DNA of 64,000 nucleotides from Roseibium suaedae (GTDB lineage Bacteria > Pseudomonadota > Alphaproteobacteria > Rhizobiales > Stappiaceae). Below, in pieces: positions 1-8,827 of this stretch (the stretch's first letter is position 1; each line of letters starts with the position of its first letter). The stretch is from the NCBI RefSeq assembly GCF_900142725.1, contig NZ_FRBW01000004.1:124001-188000 (forward strand). The letters are read 5' to 3'. The translations under genes and the position numbers were made by a program. Under the pieces are notes generated by a model. The model was given only the letters and a program-made list of their open reading frames with translations, ran no database searches and was not told the DNA's origin.

Positions 1-157
1 CATGGAGGATTTCCGCGGAGATATGCCGGTCGCCCTGAGAGAACAGCAGTTCGGCAAGCGAAACGCGCTGACGGGTCGGGCGCAATCCAGCATCCCGCAG
101 CATGTCGGTCACATTGTGATGATGGTCGGCAAGATGTGATTGCATCGTGTCGGTCAT
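1..157 (-). CDS. irr: Iron response regulator Irr, Fur family (N-terminal part)
   Basis: The gene runs off the left edge; only the first 52 residues are visible. The segment LRDAGLRPTRQRV followed by LAELLF and GDRHISAEILH is the start of the Fur-type winged-helix DNA-binding domain and matches the alphaproteobacterial Irr subgroup, which represses or activates iron and haem genes according to haem status. Position next to and divergent from fabA is the usual rhizobial arrangement. Start taken as the ATG at 157; an in-frame ATG at 145 is possible. The histidine-rich stretch HLADHHHNV near the N-terminus is visible; whether it binds haem or metal is inference. Fur, Zur or PerR cannot be excluded without the C-terminal half. 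Confidence 0.85.
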   Translation of the reverse strand, partial: MTDTMQSHLADHHHNVTDMLRDAGLRPTRQRVSLAELLFSQGDRHISAEILH

Positions 158-422
158 TCCCAAGTCTTATCCCGTCCGCTGCCGTATTGGCCGCTCTTTT
201 GCCAAGTAGTAACTGGTCTGCTTAATTACAAAGCAAACCGCAACCTCCCTTATCTGGCATTTCTTGGCCCGCACATGCAAGTTTTTTAAACGCCAGCTTC
301 GCCTGCTTCCCGTTGGTTACAGTGCACCGCACCCTGTTAAAAAAACGAGGTTCAGCCCGAAAGCCCCCTTCAAGATGCGGCAACTAACCCCCAACATGAT
401 CTTTCGGACCTCGTTCCCCTGT

Positions 423-441
423 GTTAGGAAAGCCCCCTAAC
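423..441. promoter_or_regulatory. Inverted repeat upstream of fabA
   Basis: GTTAGG at 423-428 and CCTAAC at 436-441 form perfect 6-bp arms around 7 bases, about 77 bp before the fabA start. The spacing suits a dimeric repressor operator or a small hairpin. Fatty acid synthesis genes are often under a dedicated regulator, but which one acts here is unknown. Confidence 0.4.
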
Positions 442-466
442 AAATCGGGTAGAACCAACATCTTGG

Positions 467-490
467 CTCATATTTCGTCGGAATTATGAG
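467..490. promoter_or_regulatory. Inverted repeat in the fabA leader
   Basis: CTCATA at 467-472 is mirrored by TATGAG at 485-490, ending 27 bp before the fabA ATG. It may be a leader hairpin or a second operator beside the repeat at 423-441. Confidence 0.35.
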
Positions 491-517
491 CTGCTAGGGA
501 AAAAGAACGGAACTCGA

Positions 518-1024
518 ATGACCGATCGGCGCTCCAGCTACACCTATGAGGATCTTCTCGCCTGTGCACGGGGCGAGCTTTTTGGCGAAGGCAATGCGCA
601 GTTGCCGCTGCCTCCGATGCTCATGTTTGACCGGATTACCGACATTTCCGAAACCGGCGGCGAGTTTGACAAGGGTTATGCCCGCGCCGAATTCGACATC
701 AACCCGGATCTCTGGTTCTTCCCGTGCCATTTCCAGGGCAACCCGGTGATGCCGGGCTGCCTTGGCCTGGATGCCATGTGGCAGCTCACCGGCTTCTACC
801 TCGGCTGGCTCGGCCTCGAAGGCAAGGGCATGGCCCTGTCCACCGGTGAAGTGAAGTTCAAGGGCATGGTGACCCCGAGCGTGAAGAAGGTCGAATACGG
901 TATCGACTTCAAGCGCGTCATGAAGGGCCGCCTGGTTCTCGGAATTGCAGATGGCTGGCTGAAGGCCGATGGCGAGCAAATCTACAAGGCAACGGATCTG
1001 CGCGTCGGCCTGGCCAAGCAGTAA
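518..1024 (+). CDS. fabA: 3-hydroxydecanoyl-ACP dehydratase/isomerase FabA
   Basis: FabA dehydrates 3-hydroxyacyl-ACP in type II fatty acid synthesis and isomerises trans-2- to cis-3-decenoyl-ACP, the branch point to unsaturated fatty acids. The 168-residue length is typical for the family. The hot-dog active-site block [21 protein letters not shown] contains the expected catalytic His71 and Asp85. It is followed after 124 bp by fabB on the same strand, and fabA-fabB-fabI form the standard alphaproteobacterial unsaturated fatty acid operon. The two inverted repeats upstream are candidate control points. Confidence 0.97.
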   Translation: MTDRRSSYTYEDLLACARGELFGEGNAQLPLPPMLMFDRITDISETGGEFDKGYARAEFDINPDLWFFPCHFQGNPVMPGCLGLDAMWQLTGFYLGWLGLEGKGMALSTGEVKFKGMVTPSVKKVEYGIDFKRVMKGRLVLGIADGWLKADGEQIYKATDLRVGLAKQ

Positions 1025-1148
1025 GCGGGCCTTTCTGGCTCATAACCAAAAATAAGATCCCGCGCTTTCCGGCGCGGGACAACTTTTTGACGGCGGCCTT
1101 CATCCCTACATGGGGCAGGCATTGCTTCAAGAAAGATAGGAGACCGCA

Positions 1149-2372
1149 ATGAGGCGGGTTGTCATCACCGGAATGGGTATCGTGTCGTCCATCGGCAACA
1201 ACACCCAGGAAGTTCTGGAAAGCCTGCGCGAAGGCAAATCCGGCATCACCTTTGCTCCAGACTATGCAGAACACGGGTTCCGCAGTCAGGTGCATGGCAT
1301 GCCGACCATCGACATTGCTTCCCACGTTGACAAGCGTCAGCTCCGCTTCATGGGCGACGGCGCGGCCTATAACTACATCGCCATGCAGCAGGCGATCGAA
1401 GACAGCGGCCTGGAAGACAAGGACGTTTCCAACGAGCGCACCGGCCTGATCATGGGATCCGGCGGTCCGTCGACGAAGAACCTGTTCCAGGCGCATCAGA
1501 TCGTCATCGAGAAGGGGTCGCCCAAGCGCATGGGGCCGTTCATGGTCACCCGCGGCATGAGCTCGACCAACTCGGCCTGTCTGGCGACGCCCTTCAAGAT
1601 CAAGGGCATCAACTATTCCATCACGTCGGCCTGCTCCACTTCCGCCCATTGCATCGGTTCTGCCGCAGAACAGATCCAGTTCGGCAAGCAGGACGTGATG
1701 TTCGCCGGCGGCGGCGAGGAACTGGACTGGACCCTGTCCTGTCTGTTCGACGCCATGGGCGCCATGTCCTCCAAGTACAATGACACCCCGCAGACCGCAT
1801 CGCGTGCCTATGACGCGACCCGTGACGGCTTCGTTATCGCTGGCGGCGGCGGCGTGGTAGTTCTGGAAGAGCTGGAGCATGCCAAGGCCCGCGGCGCGAA
1901 GATCTACGCTGAAGTCACGGGTTACTGCGCAAACTCCGACGGCTACGACATGGTGGCTCCGTCCGGAGAAGGCGGCGAGCGCTGCATGCGCGTGGCGACC
2001 AGCACCCTGGGCGATCGCAAGGTCAACTACATCAACAGCCATGGCACCTCGACCCCGGTCGGTGACATCGGCGAAATCCAGGCGATCCGCCGCGTGTTCG
2101 GTGAAAACCAGCCGCCGGTCTCCTCGACCAAGTCGCTCACCGGCCACAGCCTGGGCGCAACCGGTGTTCAGGAAGCCATCTACTGCCTGCTGATGCTGCA
2201 GAATGACTTCATCACCGCATCCGCAAACATCACCGAACTGGATCCGGAACTGAAGGCTGGCGAAATCGCGACCAAGCGCATCGACAATGCCGGTCTGGAT
2301 ACTGTTCTGTCCAACAGCTTCGGCTTCGGCGGCACCAATGCCTCCCTCGCCATGTCGCGCTATCACGGCTGA
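1149..2372 (+). CDS. fabB: 3-oxoacyl-ACP synthase I FabB
   Basis: Condensing enzyme that elongates acyl-ACP with malonyl-ACP; the FabB type is needed to extend the cis-3 unsaturated product of FabA. At 407 residues it is full length. The thiolase-fold catalytic triad is visible: Cys162 in [12 protein letters not shown], His298 in [11 protein letters not shown] and His333 in [12 protein letters not shown], with Lys328 just before it. The C-terminal glycine-rich [12 protein letters not shown] is intact. An AGGAG-like stretch (agataggaga) lies a few bases before the ATG. fabI follows after 11 bp, indicating co-transcription. Confidence 0.97.
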   Translation: MRRVVITGMGIVSSIGNNTQEVLESLREGKSGITFAPDYAEHGFRSQVHGMPTIDIASHVDKRQLRFMGDGAAYNYIAMQQAIEDSGLEDKDVSNERTGLIMGSGGPSTKNLFQAHQIVIEKGSPKRMGPFMVTRGMSSTNSACLATPFKIKGINYSITSACSTSAHCIGSAAEQIQFGKQDVMFAGGGEELDWTLSCLFDAMGAMSSKYNDTPQTASRAYDATRDGFVIAGGGGVVVLEELEHAKARGAKIYAEVTGYCANSDGYDMVAPSGEGGERCMRVATSTLGDRKVNYINSHGTSTPVGDIGEIQAIRRVFGENQPPVSSTKSLTGHSLGATGVQEAIYCLLMLQNDFITASANITELDPELKAGEIATKRIDNAGLDTVLSNSFGFGGTNASLAMSRYHG

Positions 2373-2383
2373 GGAGAGCTTGA

Positions 2384-3199
2384 ATGTCTGACCTTATGAA
2401 GGGCAAACGCGGCCTGATCATGGGTGTGGCCAACAACCACTCCATCGCCTGGGGCATTGCCAAGACCCTGCACGAGCATGGCGCAGAGCTGGCCTTTACC
2501 TATCAGGGCGAAGCCTTCGGCAAGCGCACCAAGCCGCTGGCGGATTCCGTCGGCGCAAAGCTGCTGCTGCCATGCGACGTGGAGGATATCGCCACCGTCG
2601 ATGCAGTCTTCGACACGTTGAAGAAGGAATGGGGCACGATCGACTTCATCGTTCATGCCATCGGCTTCTCCGACAAGACGGAGCTGCGCGGCAAGTATGC
2701 CGACACCTCGCGGGAAAACTTCTCCCGCACCATGGTGATTTCCTGCTTCTCCTTCACCGAGATTGCCAAGCGTGCGGCCGAACTGATGCCGAATGGCGGC
2801 TCAATGATCACCCTGACCTATGGCGGCTCTACCAAGGTGATGCCGAACTACAACGTCATGGGTGTGGCCAAGGCTGCTCTGGAATCCTCCGTGCGCTACC
2901 TGGCCGTCGACTTCGGTGACCAGAACATTCGCGTCAACGCGATCTCCGCAGGTCCGGTTCGTACGCTCGCCGGCTCCGGCGTGTCCGATGCCCGTCTGAT
3001 GTTCAACTATCAGAAGCGCAACGCACCGCTGAAGCGCACTGTTTCCCTCGAGGAAATCGGCGGTACCAGCCTCTACCTCCTGTCCGAACTGTCGGGCGGC
3101 GTGACCGGCGAAGTCCATTTCGTCGACAGCGGCTACAACATCATGTCCATGCCGCGGCTCGAAGAGCTGAAGGTTCAGGACAACGGCGCTGCAGACTGA
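2384..3199 (+). CDS. fabI: Enoyl-ACP reductase (NADH) FabI
   Basis: Last reductive step of each fatty acid elongation cycle; a member of the short-chain dehydrogenase superfamily and the usual triclosan target. The 271-residue protein has the FabI-type N-terminus GKRGLIMGVANNHSIAWGIA, Tyr146, Tyr156 and Lys163 in the order expected for FabI (Y-x6-K) and the AISAGPVRTLA loop. It ends the fabA-fabB-fabI operon, and a strong intrinsic terminator follows 23 bp after the stop. Confidence 0.97.
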   Translation: MSDLMKGKRGLIMGVANNHSIAWGIAKTLHEHGAELAFTYQGEAFGKRTKPLADSVGAKLLLPCDVEDIATVDAVFDTLKKEWGTIDFIVHAIGFSDKTELRGKYADTSRENFSRTMVISCFSFTEIAKRAAELMPNGGSMITLTYGGSTKVMPNYNVMGVAKAALESSVRYLAVDFGDQNIRVNAISAGPVRTLAGSGVSDARLMFNYQKRNAPLKRTVSLEEIGGTSLYLLSELSGGVTGEVHFVDSGYNIMSMPRLEELKVQDNGAAD

Positions 3200-3222
3200 G
3201 CCTCAGGCTGACAGACAAAAGG

Positions 3223-3254
3223 AAAAGGCGGGCCAATCGGACCCGCCTTTTTTA
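3223..3254 (+). terminator. Rho-independent terminator after fabI
   Basis: AAAGGCGGG at 3224-3232 pairs with CCCGCCTTT at 3242-3250, followed by a T-run. It lies between fabI and the convergent SH3 gene. Confidence 0.85.
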
Positions 3255-3281
3255 TTCAGCAATCAAAGGCTGCTTCGCGCC

Positions 3282-3818
3282 TCAGTCGATGGTCTCGTTC
3301 GGATAGACCCCGAAGAGACGGGTCTGGTCGATCCAGCCGTCGTAGCCCTTGCCATGGATCCGGCACCAGCCATCATCACACTTGTCGACCGTTGCCAGCA
3401 CGCGGGACTTGAGTTCCGCGACCACCACGCCGTCAGACTTCGGAGTTGCGCGGATCGGCGTCGCAGCATCGGCTTCCCAGGGGGTGACCAGAGCGGTCCT
3501 GCGGCCGGAAAGCAGCGAGTGATAGACCCAGCCTTCCTTGCCTTCCCAATCACGGATACGGCGCCAGTTCTCAAATTCCTGAATGATTTCAACAGGAAGA
3601 CCTGCCTGAACATAGGTCCAGCCCACCGCATGCTCCCGGGTCGGGCCAATGCGGATGTTCACGCGATCAGACTTCAGGCTGACGAAACGGGGAACGGGAA
3701 GACCGCTGCTGCCAGTCTGGCTGGTCTGGGCAAAGGCAGCCTGGGGAACAAGGGCAAGGCAGGTCAGCACAAGCACGGCAGCGAGACAACGCATCATTCC
3801 GGGCATCAGTCGGGCCAT
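3282..3818 (-). CDS. Exported SH3-domain protein
   Basis: A 178-residue protein with an N-terminal signal peptide (residues about 1-30, hydrophobic LAAVLVLTCLALVPQAAFAQ with an AFA cleavage site). Two bacterial SH3-like repeats follow: roughly 45-105 (RVNIRIGPTREHAVGWTYV... WVYHSLLSGRR) and 112-172 (TPIRATPKSDGVVVAELKS... GWIDQTRLFGVYP). Such periplasmic proteins are thought to touch peptidoglycan, but no function is proven. It is divergent from the 2-hydroxyacid dehydrogenase, a pairing that is common in Rhizobiales. Start could also be the internal Met at residue 5. Confidence 0.85.
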   Translation of the reverse strand: MARLMPGMMRCLAAVLVLTCLALVPQAAFAQTSQTGSSGLPVPRFVSLKSDRVNIRIGPTREHAVGWTYVQAGLPVEIIQEFENWRRIRDWEGKEGWVYHSLLSGRRTALVTPWEADAATPIRATPKSDGVVVAELKSRVLATVDKCDDGWCRIHGKGYDGWIDQTRLFGVYPNETID

Positions 3819-4066
3819 ATTATTCGCTAGTCCAATTGTGTTGTGTGATCATCTTCATGCAAACCTGTACCGAAAACAGTGCGCCATGGCCAGCGCTCCC
3901 GCTGAAGGATCCGTTGGTCAATGAGATAACCTAACGTCCACTTGTGTCTCTCACACCATCTGGGTAAGGAGAAAGGGAGTGTTGGCGTGCGTGGTCTCGG
4001 CAAGGTGCGCTATGGTGGAACCGTTGTGGTTAATGTGATCTCAACGCTACGCAAAAGGCATGAAGC

Positions 4067-5053
4067 ATGGCGAAAAAGAAGCCTGTCGTCGTCATTACCC
4101 GGAAACTTCCGGATGTCGTCGAAACGCGGATGCGGGAACTGTTCGAAACACGCCTGAATGAATCGGACCGCGCCCTCACTCAGGCGGAACTGGTTGAAGC
4201 CGTCCGGACTGCGGATGTTCTCGTACCGACCGTGACAGACCGGATCGACGCAGCCGTTCTTTCCCAGGCTGGACCGAACCTGAAGCTGATTGCCAACTTC
4301 GGCAATGGCGTCGACAACATCGATGTCTCGACCGCCAATACAAGGGGCATCAATGTCACCAACACGCCAGGCGTTCTGACCGAGGACACGGCGGACATGA
4401 CCATGGCGCTGATCCTTTCGGTGCCGCGGCGTCTTTCCTCCGGTATCAAGGCGCTGGAATCCGGCGAATGGAATGGCTGGTCGCCCACCTGGATGCTCGG
4501 ACACCGGATCTGGGGCAAGCGCCTTGGCATCATTGGCATGGGCCGCATCGGACAGGCAGTTGCCCGCCGCGCCAAGGCCTTCGGCATGTCGATCCACTAT
4601 CACAACCGCCGCCGGGTGCCGTCACACATCGAGGAAGAGCTGGAGGCGACCTACTGGGACAGCCTGGACCAGATGCTTGCCCGTATGGATGTCGTCTCTA
4701 TCCATTGCCCCCACACGCCGGGAACCTTCCACCTTCTGTCCGCGCGCCGGCTGAAGCTGCTCAAGAAGGACGCCTATGTGGTCAACACCGCCCGCGGTGA
4801 AGTGATCGACGAGAACGCCCTGATCCGCATGCTGGAAGCCGGTGAGCTTGCCGGTGCCGGCTTGGACGTGTTCGAGCATGAGCCGGCCGTCAATCCGAAG
4901 CTGGTGAAGCTGGACAATGTGCTGCTGCTGCCGCACATGGGCTCCGCCACGATCGAAGGCCGTATCGAGATGGGCGAGAAGGTCATCATCAACATCAAGA
5001 CCTTCATGGACGGCCACCGTCCGCCGGATCGCGTCCTGCCTTCCATGCTCTGA
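4067..5053 (+). CDS. D-isomer-specific 2-hydroxyacid dehydrogenase (glyoxylate/hydroxypyruvate reductase type)
   Basis: NAD(P)H-dependent reductase of 2-oxoacids; the closest-looking group is glyoxylate/hydroxypyruvate reductase. The 328-residue protein has the Rossmann motif GMGRIG at 157-162 and the family catalytic residues Arg243 (NTARGEVID), Glu272 (DVFEHEP) and His290 (LPHMGSAT). The basic NRRR after the second strand (residues 180-183) favours NADPH. It stands alone with its own terminator. A role in glyoxylate turnover would fit the ethylmalonyl-CoA pathway genes further right, but that link is inference. Confidence 0.88.
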   Translation: MAKKKPVVVITRKLPDVVETRMRELFETRLNESDRALTQAELVEAVRTADVLVPTVTDRIDAAVLSQAGPNLKLIANFGNGVDNIDVSTANTRGINVTNTPGVLTEDTADMTMALILSVPRRLSSGIKALESGEWNGWSPTWMLGHRIWGKRLGIIGMGRIGQAVARRAKAFGMSIHYHNRRRVPSHIEEELEATYWDSLDQMLARMDVVSIHCPHTPGTFHLLSARRLKLLKKDAYVVNTARGEVIDENALIRMLEAGELAGAGLDVFEHEPAVNPKLVKLDNVLLLPHMGSATIEGRIEMGEKVIINIKTFMDGHRPPDRVLPSML

Positions 5054-5076
5054 TGGATTCGGAGCCGTATCAATTC

Positions 5077-5103
5077 AAAACCCGCCGTTTCCGGCGGGTT
5101 TTT
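5077..5103. terminator. Bidirectional terminator between the 2-hydroxyacid dehydrogenase and dnaQ
   Basis: AAAACCCGCCG at 5077-5087 and CGGCGGGTTTTT from 5092 give an 11-bp stem with A/T runs on both sides, in the gap between convergent genes. Confidence 0.88.
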
Positions 5104-5125
5104 CTTTGTCTCGTGATGTTCAGGC

Positions 5126-5839
5126 TTACTGGTATTTCTTCCAGATCGCGCTGTCGCCCATCTTGGCGACGAATGCCTTGTGGGCCTCGTATTCCTGATC
5201 CTGCAGCAGTGGCTTCAAGGGAGCAGGGCGCTGGCGGGCATTGAACCGGCCAAGACCTTCTTCAAGGTTTGACGCCTGGCTGGCCGAGCTGCTGGCATCC
5301 TCATCCGGCATGAGGCTCAGCGCCGTCTGTTTGCCACCAATAAGTTCCAGATAGACTTCTGCCAGAATTTCCGCATCAAGCAATGCGCCGTGCTTCACGC
5401 GGCGCGAGTTGTCGATGCCATAGCGGTTACACAGCGCATCTAGCGAGTTCGGACCGCTCGGGTGCTTGCGACGGGCAATGTCCAGCGTATCCAGGACCTG
5501 ATCCTTCGAAATCGTCCTGCGGCCGCAACGCTCCAGCTCCATATTGATGAAGCCCATGTCGAAGGCCGCGTTATGGATCACCAGAACCGCGTCGCCAACG
5601 AAGTCCAGAAACGCGTCCGCCACATGCTCGAACAAGGGCTTGTCTGAGAGAAACTCCGCAGAGAGGCCATGAACGTTGAAGGCCTCGACCGGCATGTCCC
5701 GCTGCGGATTGATATAGACGTGATAGGTCCGCCCGGTCGGGACGTGATTGATCAGCTCGACCCCGCCGATTTCGACAAGCCGGTCGCCACCTCGCGGATT
5801 GAGGCCCGTTGTTTCCGTATCGAACGATATCTCGCGCAT
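5126..5839 (-). CDS. dnaQ: DNA polymerase III epsilon subunit (3'-5' proofreading exonuclease)
   Basis: Proofreading subunit of the replicative polymerase core. The DEDDh exonuclease motifs are complete: Exo I Asp7-Thr-Glu9, Exo II Asp94 in HNAAFDMGF, and Exo III His150 with Asp155 in HGALLDAE. The 237-residue length and the C-terminal linker ending in a short conserved tail (polymerase-binding region) suit DnaQ rather than a stand-alone exonuclease. It is the last gene of the minus-strand block that starts at ppsR, separated from coaE by 105 bp. Confidence 0.95.
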   Translation of the reverse strand: MREISFDTETTGLNPRGGDRLVEIGGVELINHVPTGRTYHVYINPQRDMPVEAFNVHGLSAEFLSDKPLFEHVADAFLDFVGDAVLVIHNAAFDMGFINMELERCGRRTISKDQVLDTLDIARRKHPSGPNSLDALCNRYGIDNSRRVKHGALLDAEILAEVYLELIGGKQTALSLMPDEDASSSASQASNLEEGLGRFNARQRPAPLKPLLQDQEYEAHKAFVAKMGDSAIWKKYQ

Positions 5840-5944
5840 GGCTGGTTCCTGTCTGCAATCAGGTCAAATGACCAAAGGACGGGGAGAAGGGCAAGACAAA
5901 CCGCCGTTATTCCCGCTCTTGCACCCAGCTTTGAAGGCTGCGGC

Positions 5945-6532
5945 TCAGGGAAGAGGGGCCAGAGCCCGCAGAATTGCCTGAACCGAGCGGCGGGCCGCAT
6001 CGAGACCATGGCCCGTATCTACCAGAAAATGCGCCCGCTTGCGCTTTTCCGCGTCCGGCATTTGCCTGGCCAGGATCTGCTCGAAACGCTCGGCCGTCAT
6101 GCCGGGGCGTTCCAGCACCCTTTGACGCTGAACGGCAGCATCTGCCGTGACCACGACACAGACATCGACCCTGCGGTGACCATCGGTTTCAAAGAGAAGC
6201 GGAATATCGAGAAGAACGGCGCGCCGACCCTTTTCCCGGGCCGCCCGCAGGAAACTCTGTTCTTCTTCCCGCACGAGCGGATGCACGATCTGCTCCAGCC
6301 GGGCCATCGCGTCCGGCTTTCCCAGAACATGCGGGGAGAGCAAGGTACGGTCCACCTTGCCATCGCGGACGGTACCTGGAAACGCCGCCTCGATCAGGGG
6401 CGCTGCCTTGCCCGCATAGAGCATGTGAACGACCGCATCCGCATCATGACCAGGCACGCCTGCTTCCGCAAAAAGCTTTGCGGTCGTGGACTTGCCCATG
6501 CCAATGGAGCCGGTGAGGCCGATCCGGATCAA
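5945..6532 (-). CDS. coaE: Dephospho-CoA kinase
   Basis: Catalyses the last step of coenzyme A synthesis, phosphorylating the 3'-OH of dephospho-CoA. The P-loop GSIGMGKST begins at residue 8, DADAVVH follows near residue 35 and the 195-residue length is standard. Its ATG overlaps the aroE stop by four bases (ATGA), so the two are translationally coupled. The aroE-coaE-dnaQ order is conserved near alphaproteobacterial origins. Confidence 0.95.
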   Translation of the reverse strand: MIRIGLTGSIGMGKSTTAKLFAEAGVPGHDADAVVHMLYAGKAAPLIEAAFPGTVRDGKVDRTLLSPHVLGKPDAMARLEQIVHPLVREEEQSFLRAAREKGRRAVLLDIPLLFETDGHRRVDVCVVVTADAAVQRQRVLERPGMTAERFEQILARQMPDAEKRKRAHFLVDTGHGLDAARRSVQAILRALAPLP

Positions 6533-7374
6533 GCGCTGCGCTCCAGATCCGCGATGATCAGCGCCCGCAATTCGTCGTCCACCACCGGTTTAATCCCGAA
6601 CCAGCGTTCAAAACCGGGCACGGCCTGATGCAGGAGCATTCCCAGGCCATCCACCACCGGATTGCCGCGCTCCTCTGCCTGACGCAGAAGATCGGTCTTG
6701 AGCGGCGAATAGACTGCATCGGTGACAAGAGCCGTCTTCGGAAGATCAGAAAGATCGATTTCCAGCGGCGGCTTGCCGGTCATTCCGAGCGCAGTGGTGT
6801 TGATCAGGATATCCGCTGTCCCGATAAGATCCCCAAGTTTATCCCAAGGCTGCGCAATCGTTGAGGAACCGAATTGTTCCGCAAGATCCTGCGCCTTTTC
6901 CAGGGTGCGGTTGACGATATGAACAGTCTTCAGGCCGCGGGAGAGCAAAGACCAGATGATGGCACGGGCCGCACCGCCCGCTCCCAGAACGACAGCTGTC
7001 CCGGCCTGCTTGTCCCAACCAGGAGCGAACTGATCCAGGTTGCCCAGAAACCCGATACCGTCCGTGTTGGCACCCATCAGGCGGCCATCTTCTGCCAGCC
7101 ACAGGGTGTTGCAGGCCCCCATGGCCTTCGCGGCATCATCCAGCTCGTCACAGCAAGCCGCCGCCAGTTCCTTGTGAGGAACCGTGACATTGCCGCCGGT
7201 CAGGCCGGATTCCGCGAAATTCTTGTAAAAGTTCTTCGCTTCGACCGGATCAACCGCAACGCGGCCATAGCTGCCCTCGATGCCATATTTCTGCAGCCAG
7301 TAGCCATGAACCATCGGCGAACGGGAGTGGGTAACCGGCCAGCCAGTGATTGCGGCCTTGGGGGGATTGCTCAT
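6529..7374 (-). CDS. aroE: Shikimate dehydrogenase
   Basis: NADPH-dependent reduction of 3-dehydroshikimate in aromatic amino acid synthesis. Visible features are the substrate-binding SRSP (17-20), catalytic Lys68 in NVTVPHKE, Asn89 and Asp105 (NTDGIG), and the NADP loop GAGGAARAI at 131-139. At 281 residues it is full length. It overlaps coaE by 4 bp downstream and maf by 4 bp upstream. The aromatic pathway continues in another cluster at 59.5-62.4 kb. Confidence 0.95.
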   Translation of the reverse strand: MSNPPKAAITGWPVTHSRSPMVHGYWLQKYGIEGSYGRVAVDPVEAKNFYKNFAESGLTGGNVTVPHKELAAACCDELDDAAKAMGACNTLWLAEDGRLMGANTDGIGFLGNLDQFAPGWDKQAGTAVVLGAGGAARAIIWSLLSRGLKTVHIVNRTLEKAQDLAEQFGSSTIAQPWDKLGDLIGTADILINTTALGMTGKPPLEIDLSDLPKTALVTDAVYSPLKTDLLRQAEERGNPVVDGLGMLLHQAVPGFERWFGIKPVVDDELRALIIADLERSA

Positions 7375-7964
7375 GTGTCGAGAACTCCGAGACGGCGCAA
7401 TTCGGCAAAAAGAGGAAGAAGCGGGAGACCCAGAATGGTGAAATAGTCACCTTCGATGCGCTCGAACAGCTGAACGCCAGTTCCTTCAAGCTGATAGGCC
7501 CCGACGCTGGAGAGCGCAGCTTCACCGGCATCCGCAAGATAGCGGCCGACAAAGGCTGGCGTCAGGTCGCGCATGGTCAGATGCGCGGCGGACACATGGC
7601 GCCAGATTGCGGTTCCATCGAGAGACAGAACCACGGCGGAGAGCAAGGTGTGGGTGTGGCCGGAAAAGGCCAGAAGCTGGCGCCGTGCCGCTTCCATGTC
7701 TTCCGGCTTGGTGTACCGCCGGCCTTCGAAGGCCAACACCTGATCCGCGCCGATGACCAGGTCACCTGGCCGGCGCTCGCTTACGTCATTGGCCTTGGCT
7801 TCCGCGAGGATCAACGCAAGATCCTCGGGCAGCATGCCAGCCGCCAGAAGAGGGGCCTCAACGGCGCGCTCATCAATGCCGGCTGGATCGACGGTCACGT
7901 CTATCCCGGCATTCCTCAACAAGTCTGAGCGGATCCGGCTGCCGCTCGCAAGAACCAATGCCAT
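7371..7964 (-). CDS. maf: Maf family nucleoside triphosphate pyrophosphatase
   Basis: Maf/Ham1-fold house-cleaning enzymes hydrolyse non-canonical or methylated nucleoside triphosphates. Signature pieces are [12 protein letters not shown] at the N-terminus, [10 protein letters not shown] and [13 protein letters not shown], the last holding the presumed catalytic Asp. The ATG at 7964 is preferred (197 residues) because a purine-rich GGGGGA lies about 8 bases before it and the protein then begins directly at the conserved first strand. A TTG at 7991, overlapping the ppsR stop, would add nine residues. Overlaps aroE by 4 bp. Confidence 0.92.
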   Translation of the reverse strand: MALVLASGSRIRSDLLRNAGIDVTVDPAGIDERAVEAPLLAAGMLPEDLALILAEAKANDVSERRPGDLVIGADQVLAFEGRRYTKPEDMEAARRQLLAFSGHTHTLLSAVVLSLDGTAIWRHVSAAHLTMRDLTPAFVGRYLADAGEAALSSVGAYQLEGTGVQLFERIEGDYFTILGLPLLPLFAELRRLGVLDT

Positions 7965-7987
7965 TCCTGTTTCCCCCACTTCCCGGC

Positions 7988-8827
7988 TCAATTTTCCTGC
8001 GCCTTTGCCCGGAAATCCCGGTAAAGCGCCATGATTTCGGCCGCGGTTTCTTCAATGGACCGGCGTGTCACGTCGATCAGAGGCCAACCGTTTTCCGAGC
8101 ACATGCGCCGCGTCAACGTGATCTCCCGCGCGATCTCGCGGCGGTCCACATAGGTATCGTTATAGGACTCGGAATTGAGGGATAACACCCGGTTCCGGCG
8201 GATTTGCTGAATTCGTTCAGGCGAGGCAATCAATCCGACAACCAGCGGATTTTCAAGCTTCAGGAGTTTCTCCGGAACCGGAATGTTGGGAACAAGCGGC
8301 ACGTTCGCAGCCTTGATGCCGCGATTTGCAAGATAGATGCAGGTCGGCGTCTTCGAAGTCCGGGAAATGCCGACCAGAACGATATCGGCGGATTCCAGAT
8401 CCTCCGGCACCTGCCCATCGTCATGCATCATCGTGTAGTTCAGCGCCTCGATGCGCTGGAAATATTCCGCATCCAGATCATGCTGGCCGCCGACACGATG
8501 GGTCTGGGTGACATTCAGATAGGACTGAAACACCGCGAAGACCGGATCGAGAATGTTGACGAAGGGAATGCCGAGTTCCCGGCATGTCCGCTCCAGGCGT
8601 CCGGAAATCTCCGCGTCGACAAGCGTGTAGAGAACGATCCCGGGCGCAGCCTCGATTTCGGAAATCACCCGGTCCAGCTGCTTGTGGCTGCGCACCAGCG
8701 GATAGACGTGTTCGATCTCCCGGACATTCTCGTATTGGGCCGTCGCAGCCCGCGCCACAGTCATCAAAGTTTCGCCCGTGGAATCCGAAACCAGATGGAG
8801 ATGGAAGTAGTTACTGGGCTTATTCAC
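7988..8827 (-). CDS. ppsR: Pyruvate, phosphate dikinase / PEP synthetase regulatory kinase-pyrophosphorylase (DUF299)
   Basis: Bifunctional regulator that inactivates its partner dikinase by ADP-dependent threonine phosphorylation and reactivates it by Pi-dependent dephosphorylation. The family P-loop GISRTSKT is at residues 153-160 and the N-terminus [16 protein letters not shown] is characteristic. Start chosen as GTG 8827, preceded by GGGGATGATAGT, giving 279 residues; a longer frame to 8980 would run into the putative origin and adds sequence unlike the family. The start codon overlaps a perfect DnaA box (8820-8828). In Hyphomicrobiales the partner is usually pyruvate phosphate dikinase, which is not in this window. 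Confidence 0.92.
   Translation of the reverse strand: MNKPSNYFHLHLVSDSTGETLMTVARAATAQYENVREIEHVYPLVRSHKQLDRVISEIEAAPGIVLYTLVDAEISGRLERTCRELGIPFVNILDPVFAVFQSYLNVTQTHRVGGQHDLDAEYFQRIEALNYTMMHDDGQVPEDLESADIVLVGISRTSKTPTCIYLANRGIKAANVPLVPNIPVPEKLLKLENPLVVGLIASPERIQQIRRNRVLSLNSESYNDTYVDRREIAREITLTRRMCSENGWPLIDVTRRSIEETAAEIMALYRDFRAKAQEN

Larger units (their letters stand above)
158..517. promoter_or_regulatory. irr-fabA divergent intergenic region
   Basis: A 360-bp gap between the two divergent starts that must hold both promoters. It contains a run of seven A around 341-347 and two inverted repeats on the fabA side (listed separately). No convincing Irr-type iron control element or sigma-70 promoter pair could be fixed by eye, and no small coding frame in it looks real. 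Confidence 0.5.

Noticed and set aside
918..2366. 482-codon open frame antisense to fabB
   Set aside because: Shadow frame in GC-rich coding DNA. The plus strand encodes an intact FabB with all catalytic residues, and the antisense protein has no recognisable domain.
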